NCBI GenBank assembly: GCA_017465665.1
Contig: JAFTVU010000010.1
Coordinates: 1 to 46,905, forward strand
Reading direction: 5' to 3'
Length of the DNA: 46,905 nt
DNA from: Oscillospiraceae bacterium
Lineage (GTDB): Bacteria; Bacillota; Clostridia; Oscillospirales; Ruminococcaceae
This document shows, in pieces, positions 46,867 to 46,905 of this stretch. The notes below the pieces were generated by a model that ran no database searches, was not told where the DNA came from, and saw nothing but the letters and a program-made list of their open reading frames with translations. The translations under genes were made by a program, and so were the position numbers. Numbering within the stretch: position 1 is the stretch's first letter; every line of letters starts with the position of its first letter.

Positions 46867-46905
46867 CATGGAAAACCGCTAACAAATTCTCCGCAAATAT
46901 ATATA

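Overview
The window reads as chromosomal DNA of an anaerobic, flagellated, low-to-mid GC Firmicute. The best guess is a Ruminococcus-like member of the Oscillospiraceae. The evidence is a clostridial-type flagellar operon with FliY, CheC and CheD, a pyruvate:ferredoxin oxidoreductase, rubrerythrin, HemZ, a proline T-box, strong AAGGAGG ribosome binding sites, consensus sigma-A promoters, and a secreted family-5-type glycosidase. No phage, insertion sequence or CRISPR array was seen.

Layout. (1) 1-15.9 kb, all on +: the downstream part of a flagellar/chemotaxis operon in the order flgE (cut by the window edge), flbD, motA, motB, fliM, fliY, cheY, fliO, fliP, fliQ, fliR, flhB, flhA, fliA, two rod/hook-family genes, cheC, cheD. 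Most junctions are short or overlapping. There is a hairpin after flgE, a sigma-A-like promoter between motA and motB, and terminators after cheY and cheD. fliL, flhF and flhG are absent from their usual places. (2) 16-17 kb: an XRE regulator diverging from a one-helix membrane protein, with overlapping consensus promoters and a palindrome on one -10 box. (3) 17.2-21.4 kb: pyruvate:ferredoxin oxidoreductase and a small anchored protein, both ended by the same hairpin. (4) 21.4-25.7 kb, on -: a PadR regulator, an HAAS/DUF1700 membrane protein, two DUF4097 proteins and a degenerate CPBP-like membrane protein, probably one autoregulated envelope operon. (5) 26-33.3 kb, on +: recJ, relA, a membrane-anchored GIY-YIG protein, a GNAT, an MBL hydrolase and hemZ. 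(6) 33.4-38.7 kb: a DUF4870-like gene, tRNA-Thr and tRNA-Tyr, a TetR regulator diverging from two membrane-protein genes through a dyad-symmetric promoter, T-box plus proS, and rubrerythrin. (7) 38.7-46.9 kb: a nested inverted repeat, an RHH gene diverging from a SLOG gene, a DNA-deoxyinosine glycosylase with a Dabb protein, the glycosidase lipoprotein, murA with a YycJ-like hydrolase, a membrane diguanylate cyclase, and a leucine-rich-repeat lipoprotein.

How the parts fit together. Region 1 supplies the motor (MotA/MotB), switch (FliM/FliY), export gate (FliO/P/Q/R, FlhA, FlhB), late sigma factor and CheY-P adaptation proteins. The diguanylate cyclase could link to motility through c-di-GMP, but no receptor is visible here. 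Regions 2, 4 and the TetR locus share one design: a small regulator next to membrane proteins of unknown function, with its own operator-like repeats. These are the most likely places for undescribed biology. All functions are inferred from reading the sequence. No database search was run.
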